A DNA stretch of 64,000 nucleotides from Lineus longissimus (Eukaryota > Nemertea > Pilidiophora > Heteronemertea > Lineidae). The notes beneath the pieces were generated by a model that was given only the letters and a program-made list of their open reading frames with translations, did no database searches and was not told the DNA's origin. The translations under genes and the position numbers were made by a program. How positions within the stretch are numbered: the stretch's first letter is position 1; each line of letters starts with the position of its first letter. Below are positions 57,641 to 64,000 of the stretch, one piece after another. The stretch spans positions 19,142,039-19,206,038 of the forward strand of contig NC_088317.1 in the NCBI RefSeq assembly GCF_910592395.1, read 5' to 3'.

Positions 57641-58657
57641 CACCTATGGCACGCCAAAGCGGAATTATTTCAACCCTGTACAAAATATTAGCAACATTTT
57701 AAAAACGATCCAACATTTTCAGAAAACAAGCCAACATTAGCGGAATTTTTCTTGCAACATTTTTTTTCGTCAACAATTTTTTCGTCCAACAACGAGCGCC
57801 ACCTGTGAACAACTAATTGAACTATATCCCCTCGAGACGGGAAGAGACTAGAGAAGCAGGTCCAGGACAGATTGCCGCGAAAAATTTATAAATAGTTCGG
57901 GAAACTTATAACATCCTCTTGCAGCATCCTCTTGCAAACAGGGCCTACTCCTTACGCATCTTTCTGATTGAGGGAGTAAACATATCGAGGCCACATATCG
58001 AGTGATCGATGGCCGGATTTGTCAGGATGTCAAGCCAGCTTCCCAAACTATTTATAAATTTTCGCGGCAATCTGTCCTGGACCTGCTTCTCTAGCCTCTT
58101 CCCTCGAGACGAGGTTTAGCTACGGGGTACTTCTGACATGTTTCTTTACACGAATATCTTACGCACGTGGTTGTCACTCGTCATAGATTTTTACCGTCAT
58201 CAAATTACATAAGTTAAACCCCTACAATCATGACAAACAATTTAAATTTGCTAGCGAATGCTAGCGATTTCGAAGATTTGCTGAGAGAACTGCGGAGATC
58301 GTCCCAGCTTAACCTCGTCCCTGCGCACGAGTTCTATTAGCAGTTCATAGGTGGCGCTCGTTGTTGAACGGAAAAAATGTTGAACGAAAAAATTGTTGAC
58401 GAAAAAAAATGTTGCAAGAAAAAAATCTTGAACGAAAATAAATGTTGCCGTAAAATTTTGTCAACATTTAAAAAAAAAATGTTGGCTTGTTTTCTGAAAA
58501 TGTTGGATCTTTTTTTAAAATAATGCTTATATTTTGTACAGGGTTGAAATAATTCCGCTAATGTTGGCTTGTTTTCTGAAAATGTTGGATCGTTTTTAAA
58601 ATGTTGCTAATATTTTGTACAGGGTTGAAATAATTCCGCTTTGGCGTGCCATAGGTG
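57641..58657. mobile_element. large nested fold-back element
   Basis: Outer inverted repeats start CACCTATGGCACGCC at 57641 and end GGCGTGCCATAGGTG at 58657. Arms extend about 170 bases on the left and about 310 on the right, where a roughly 75-base piece is duplicated in tandem. An inner inverted repeat pairs 57830-57903 with about 58048-58112 (GGTCCAGGACAGATTGCCGC and complement). No transposase is present. It ends about 370 bp upstream of the MFSD1 start. Confidence 0.75.
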
Positions 58658-58912
58658 AGCATGGTAAACTTTGAATTCACCATGGTGAACGCTGCATTCA
58701 CAGTTTACACCTACCCCATGTTGGATTTGACTTGTGGGAAATGATAGGGCTTCCCAATACAACAGGAGCCCTGTGATTTTAGACAACATCTCCCTCATCT
58801 TACACCCCAATGTCATGAAATTTTTAGGAAATGTGTTTTATGGTGTATTTATTCTTCGAAAAATGTTTTGATGACTTTTAACCTGGTGGGCGCTGTTTAG
58901 GATGACCGTCCT

Positions 58913-58944
58913 GATCATGTGACTCGCGAAGTAGATCATGTGAC
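58913..58944 (+). promoter_or_regulatory. paired M-box (TFE/MITF-type) sites upstream of MFSD1
   Basis: Two identical copies of GATCATGTGAC at 58913-58923 and 58934-58944, 21 bp apart start to start (two helical turns), lie 84-115 bp before the MFSD1 start. TCATGTGA is the M-box bound by the MiT/TFE family, which drives lysosomal genes. Use as a promoter element is inferred. Confidence 0.5.
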
Positions 58945-59027
58945 AGGCAATGTACAGATTGTATGCTCAAGTCAAACAAACTTTTCTGAAGAAGTTCATT
59001 CACCAGTTTTTCCCATTTTGTAGTCGA

Positions 59028-62000
59028 ATGATGGGTGAAAATGAACGAACTCCCCTTTTAAAAGGCGCGGATGATGAGAAGGAGTTATCGGGATGCGGAG
59101 GCACAATATGTTGCAATCCCTGGCGTCCCGTGCACAGATATTTGGTGTTGATTATCATGTGTTTTTTGAGTTTTGGTAAGCCCTACGTCCGACAATTGAA
59201 ATCATGGCCGAATTCAACGAAATTTGTTTTGGCACTAATCAGTGATGCGTTTCACCTTGAACAATATGGCTGGCGCGAGTGGACAGAATTAAGAATTATG
59301 CCACGGCATAAATCTGAATTGTGGTGCACCAAAAATCGACCCATCAAAATATCGGACCTCGTGAATTATGCCGTGCCGTAAATAGGAATTGTGGACGGAA
59401 ATGTCATTTATGGAGGACGGAGATAAATCGGAATTGTGGTGCACCATGGCGTGGCATAATTCTGAATTCTGCCGTGGCACAATTCACGAGATCCGATGTT
59501 TTGATTGGTTGATTTATGGTGCACCACAATTCCTATTTATGCCGTGGCATAATTCTGAATTTTGTCCAGCGCCATCTCTGCGGTCAATGCAGAGAGTGTG
59601 GAATGGTGTGTTAGGAGAGCAAGAAACGTTTTGGGCAAGAGAGGAACAAAATCAAATTGCATGTAGTAACTTTAGCCTTACATTCAAATTGCTAAATCCA
59701 TCTTTGAAGGTGATGCCTTGCCTCAAGAGATTAGTACTTCTCTCTTGTTTCCAGGGAGTTACTTTTGCTATGATAACCCTGCAGCCATGCAGGACACCAT
59801 GAAGTCTGACTTGAACATCGACACACAGACATTCATGGGGTTTTACTCGTTTTACTCCTGGCCAAATGTCATCCTGTGTTTCTTCGGTGGTTTCTTGATT
59901 GACCGCGTGTTTGGTGTGAGACTCGGTGCTATCATCTTCAGTCTCTTTGTCACTGTCGGTCAGGTGAGTGACTTCTTGCCACTGCCATAAGGAGACACTG
60001 CTCAAATGAGCTAGGCCTCTTGAGGATGCAGTAAAATATTGAGTAAGCGTGCGAGCAAGCTAAAATTTTGCTCTGCAGACAATATCTGTAGTTTGTAAAC
60101 ATGATTCCCAGGACAAAATGGAGGAACGACATCAGCTGAGCAAGGTCACCTCAAACACGGAGGTCGATCCCTGGTGGAGGCCTAATTCCTTGACGTCAGA
60201 CAGGTCAAATCACTATGGCGACTGAACATGGCGGCCAGCCTTGGAATCATCTGTTCAAATCGGAAACCGGGCACCCAAAGGAAATCTATGCCATTAAAAG
60301 AGAGACACACTCTCTGTCCCGTATTATATCACAGAACCATTTGGTTTATGTTTTTCATGCTATTTTTTCAGGGTATCTTCGCTCTTGGTGCCTTTGTGGA
60401 TAAAGTTTGGCTTATGGATATGGGCAGGTTCATCTTTGGGTAAGTATCAGTCATTGAAGTAATGGTGTGATGGTAATCAGCAACCCTGTTATGGCTGTTT
60501 TGGGGGAGAAAGATTATGACATTGCTCTCTCTTTCCATAAATTCCTGCTGAACCATTCAACAATAGGGTGCGACTTATTCACCATAGGTATTACATTCAC
60601 TTTCACTCCAGTTGGTGGCATATTTCCAGGAGTAAAAATGGTGGTAGCGAGAGGTCTGGCATGCCTTGCTGCAACCTATCTGTTAGCTGCATTCTTACCA
60701 GATTGTTAACATGCTCCATCTCTGCTTGCAGTATTTGTAGTGGTCATTGTGTGTGGGACAGAATACATGTCCTATTAAAGCTCCATCTCTGCTTGCAGTA
60801 TTGGTAGTGGTCATTGTGTGTGGGACAGAATACATGTCCTATTAAAGCTCCATCTCTGCTTGCAGTATTGGTAGTGGTCATTGTGTGTGGGACAGAATAC
60901 ATGTTCTATTAAAGCTCCATCTCTGCTTGCAGTATTGGTAGTGGTCATTGTGTGTGGGACAGAATACATGTCCTATTAAAGCTCCATCTCTGCTTGCAGT
61001 ATTGGTAGTGGTCATTGTGTGTGGGACAGAATACATGTCCTATTAAAGCTCCATCTCTGCTTGCAGTATTGGTAGTGGTCATTGTGTGTGGGACAGAATA
61101 CATGTCCTATTAAAGCTCCATCTCTGCTTGCAGTATTGGTAGTGGTCATTGTGTGTGGGACAGAATACATGTCCTATTAAAGCTCCATCTCTGCTTGCAG
61201 TATTGGTAGTGGTCATTGTGTGTGGCACAGAATACATGTCCTATTAAAGCTCCATCTCTGCTTGCAGTATTGGTGGCGAGTCATTGTGTGTGGCACAGAA
61301 TACCTACGCTGTCAGCTGGTTCAAAGGACGCGAGCTCAACATGGTCTTTGGTCTGCAGCTTAGTTTCTCCAGAGTTGTGAGTATATCAATATCCATAAAA
61401 CCTGGTCTGTGAAAATAGCTTTTCATTGAATTGAAGGACAACTTCTTTTGGCTTCTCTTGATAGGGATGAACTTTGAAGGCGAACGGTACCATCTACAAA
61501 TTTATCTTATCATGCAACTCCTTATTTTATTTGTACTAAAATCTTGTGCCAACCCTTTTTGCAGGCGCATCATAGATTTTTTCATATTTCAGGGTAGCAC
61601 AGTGAACATGAATGTCATGCCAACCCTTTACCGTTTTATGGCACAATTTTACCAGGGTTACACGTGTTTAGGAGTCGTGCTACTTATTGGTGAGTTGTTG
61701 ATCATGAGATTATCAATTATATATTTACAAAGTGCCTGTTGGTAGAACTGTAAAACACTGCCTGCTCGTCCCATCACATTGTTGCTCCAGCTCTGTGTTT
61801 TGTTGATCTAAACTAATTTGATTAAAGCGAGCAAATGAATGTCTTCTCCTCTTTACTAGCCTGGCCCTGCTGAGAAAGGGAACAAAGTCCCCTCCACATT
61901 CTATGAGACAGCTGTCTCTATCTTGCCCAGAATGACTGGGTTTGACCAGTTGATGAGACAGCTGTCTCTATCTTGCCCAGAATGACTGGGTTTGACCAGT

Positions 62001-63862
62001 TGATGAGACAGCTGTCTCTATCTTGCCCAGAATGACTGGGTTTGACCAGTTGATGAGGAGGGTCAAACCTAAAAGGAGGAACAATGAACTAACTGAACAA
62101 ACACCAGACCAGTCAGCCAATGTGCTTTCCACAGTCAGAATCATCAGGAGTTGAATAGCATATGCCTGATGTTGGTTTGAAGGACCATATGTCTTCTCTC
62201 ATGGCCTTCCCTTGGCTTAGTAAACTCTTGTCTCATACTGAGATTTGATTATTATAGAACAGCTTCTAATTTTATGCCCATCCAGTTAGGACAATCTGGT
62301 CATTGCATGGTGGCCGAGTGTCTTTTCAGCTCTTCCCATAATATCTTCTAATTCTGATTTCAGCTGGTTGCACATGTGTCATGTCCCTGTTCTGTGCTCT
62401 CGCCTTGGCGTACTTCGACAAACGACTGAACCGGATATTGAAAAAAGATGAAGAAAAAACGGGTAGGGTTGGATGAAATTGGTATAAGCTCAACTCATTT
62501 ATAGTTGAAGAAGTTTCAAACCTTGAATGTAATGGCGATTGCCTTCAGAGCAGTATTAAGAAGTTTTGAAATGAATGACTGCATAGAGATGATTCTCCAT
62601 GTGCTCAGGTAGTAGCTCAAACTCTCCCAAGTTTTCCCTGGTTCGAACCCCACAGTCAGCCTGTGACGTGGGTCTCTTTTGTTAAACTGATGCTGAATTA
62701 GACTGATTCTTACCATCGCTAGCCCAGTGTTAAGTTTCTTATGCTTGCATCACTCTGGTCCTATTTACGCTGTCGCACAGAGCCCAAAGCCTCCTAAAAG
62801 TGGTGTTCTGGTGTTATTTGAAATATCTGGTTGGCCGTATTGTATGCACAGGGCCAATGTGAGTATTAAAGGAAAGTGCCATTATCAGAGGAGGGAGAAG
62901 TTTTTCCACTTGACTTACCAGTCGAGTTTGTTGTGAACTTGTACTTGTTGTTTGCAGGTGAAGTGATCCACATGACTGATATCAAAGACTTCTCTATAGC
63001 AGTCTGGCTCTGTTGTCTCATCTGTGTTGCCTACTATGTTGCTATCTTCCCTTTCATTGGATTGGGGCTGTAAGTATGTCATTGAAGTGGCCCTATCCTA
63101 AATATAGAATTGTGACTATGTCTTCATCAAACCATTGGGAATAATCAAACAAATCTCTCTTCATTATGTGTTTCCACACATCAGACTGCAGTGGTCATTG
63201 GGCTCAACGTGGCCTACTTTTGAGGGATCAGGAAGCAGACAGTACATTTTCACGCCCACAAAAAGGGGAAGTTTCATGATAAACTCTACCAAGTATAGAT
63301 AAGTACTTGCCTCGTCCTTGACGTCCTCGTCCTTGACGTCCTCGTCCTTGACGTCCTCGTCCTTGACGTCCTCGTCCTTGACGTCCTCGTCCTTGAACAT
63401 TGAATCTGATCTTGATTCATGTCGTGTTTTCCAGCGTGTTCTTTGAGCAGAAGTTTGACATGGAACCAGCAGACGCTAATGCTGTCAACAGGTGTGTTAC
63501 CTCTAGATTCACCTTTTGGCTGTTTTGATAGGTTAGCCTTTGTGCTCCCTTTCAACAATCACTTCATCTGTGACATTACAGTCTAAACCGGTCTTCATTG
63601 TAACCATTCGAATGTATTATGGGCTGATAGCCTGTATTGAAAAGATAGAACGCATGTAAGCTCAAGTTAACCAAAGCTCTATGAATCTTCACTTTCTCAT
63701 TACAGTATCGTCTACATCATTTCTGCTGTTGCATCACCATTTTTTGGCTTTGTGATTGACAAGACTGGGAAGAATGTATTCTGGGTAATAGCTGGTGTGT
63801 TAGTGACGATAGCCTGCCATGGCACACTGGCATTTACGTTCATAAATCCTTATGTGGCAATG
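59028..63862 (+). CDS. MFSD1: MFSD1 homologue, lysosomal major-facilitator transporter (3' end outside window)
   Basis: Nine exons: 59028-59175, 59755-59963, 60372-60439, 61268-61376, 61593-61689, 62364-62462, 62958-63069, 63435-63491 and 63706-63862. They splice in frame into 352 codons, against about 465 in the human protein, so the last quarter lies beyond 64000. Diagnostic segments are FCYDNPAAMQ, GRFIFGIGGESL, AQNTYAVSWFKGRELN, GSTVNMNVM and NSIVYIISA. MFSD1 is a twelve-pass lysosomal transporter that works with GLMP and has been linked to dipeptide export. The N-terminus keeps an acidic dileucine sorting motif, ERTPLL at residues 6-11. Either of two adjacent ATGs (59028, 59031) may start the protein. 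An upstream in-frame ATG at 58950 would put 26 residues in front, which I consider less likely. A fold-back element sits in intron 1 and a splice-site array in intron 3. Confidence 0.93.
59266..59575. mobile_element. fold-back MITE in MFSD1 intron 1
   Basis: The arms at about 59280-59373 and 59480-59573 are reverse complements of about 90 bases (GAATTATGCCACGGCATAAA and complement), and further related palindromic pieces fill the middle. The ends are flanked by GGCGC/GCGCC. No coding capacity. Confidence 0.75.
60715..61250 (+). repeat. 67-bp array of duplicated MFSD1 3' splice site and exon start, 8 copies
   Basis: Units start TCCATCTCTGCTTGCAG at 60715, 60782, 60849, 60916, 60983, 61050, 61117 and 61184. 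The genuine acceptor of MFSD1 exon 4 begins the ninth occurrence at 61251. After CAG each unit carries a roughly 43-base copy of the exon start (ATTGGT...GTCATTGTGTGTGG...ACAGAATAC), one base shorter than the real exon and so out of frame. The last unit shares GGCACAG with the true exon where the others have GGGACAG, placing it closest to the source. Confidence 0.93.
61903..62055. repeat. 50-bp tandem repeat, 3 copies
   Basis: Units ATGAGACAGCTGTCTCTATC and TTGCCCAGAATGACTGGG in tandem, within MFSD1 intron 5. Each contains CTCTATCTTGCCCAG, which resembles a 3' splice site, but no MFSD1 exon matches the following bases. Confidence 0.92.
62590..62690 (+). repeat. possible tRNA-derived SINE fragment
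   Basis: GCTCAGGTAGTAGCTCA (A-box-like) and GGTTCGAACCC (B-box) are about 30 bases apart in MFSD1 intron 6. Boundaries are unclear. Confidence 0.3.
63308..63397. repeat. 15-bp tandem repeat, 6 copies
   Basis: Six copies of CCTCGTCCTTGACGT in MFSD1 intron 7, just upstream of exon 8. Any open frame across it is a product of the 15-base period. Confidence 0.95.
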
Positions 63863-64000
63863 GTACGTGTATTGTTTGTCTAATGAATGTAACAGAGTGA
63901 GGATGATATATTGTACCTCCTAAGTGACACTGTCATGGGCACCGCCTAGTGTTGTATTACTTGGGCACCCTCCACCGATTGACCGCTCTTGGCCTTGCTC

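Noticed and set aside
58950-59027. Upstream in-frame ATG extending MFSD1 by 26 residues
   Set aside because: It would bury the dileucine sorting motif that sits near the N-terminus in MFSD1 proteins, and the residues it adds resemble translated promoter DNA.
61903-62055. The 50-bp repeat as another duplicated MFSD1 splice site
   Set aside because: It contains an acceptor-like tract, but the bases after it match no MFSD1 exon in the window.

Overview
The window is eukaryotic: genes are split by GT-AG introns, intergenic DNA is AT-rich, and minisatellites, fold-back elements, tRNA-derived SINEs and retroelement debris are dense. All recognisable proteins are animal. CR1/L2-type reverse transcriptase, MADF-bearing DNA elements, a Deu-like SINE core and frequent 'aggcctac' and 'acatgta' words suggest a marine invertebrate (lophotrochozoan or non-vertebrate deuterostome). 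I cannot fix the phylum from sequence alone.

Layout. (1) 907-1818 (+): an intact single-exon tetraspanin. (2) 12.5-44.9 kb (-): a complete PRKX-like AGC kinase gene. Seven shared catalytic exons lie between 12521 and 20135, with two alternative first coding exons. One is at 44804-44921 and gives a 342-residue kinase of normal PRKX size. The other is at 21004-21763 and gives about 556 residues, with a repeat-bearing acidic extension and an N-terminal myristoylation-like motif. Most of the middle of the window is the roughly 24.7 kb first intron of this gene. (3) 49.6-51.9 kb (-): four exons of a BAP18 (human C17orf49) homologue, a SANT-domain chromatin-complex subunit; its very short first coding exon was not found. 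(4) 54.6-57.0 kb (-): a 5'-truncated CR1/L2-like reverse transcriptase and a separate fragment resembling a restriction-like endonuclease domain. (5) 59.0 kb to the right edge (+): the first nine coding exons of an MFSD1 homologue (lysosomal major-facilitator transporter), which runs out of the window.

The genes are not an operon and show no common pathway. MFSD1 has a pair of identical TFE/MITF-type M-boxes just upstream, fitting a lysosomal gene. The PRKX upstream first exon has a perfect E2F-type site in front of it.

Repeats. At least fourteen tandem arrays (units 13-97 bp) occupy roughly 9-10 kb. The most striking is a 67-bp array in MFSD1 intron 3 in which each of eight units is a copy of the genuine 3' splice site plus the first ~43 bases of exon 4. 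There are also at least five fold-back or MITE-like elements, including a composite of two MADF-coding elements flanked by one outer AT dinucleotide pair.
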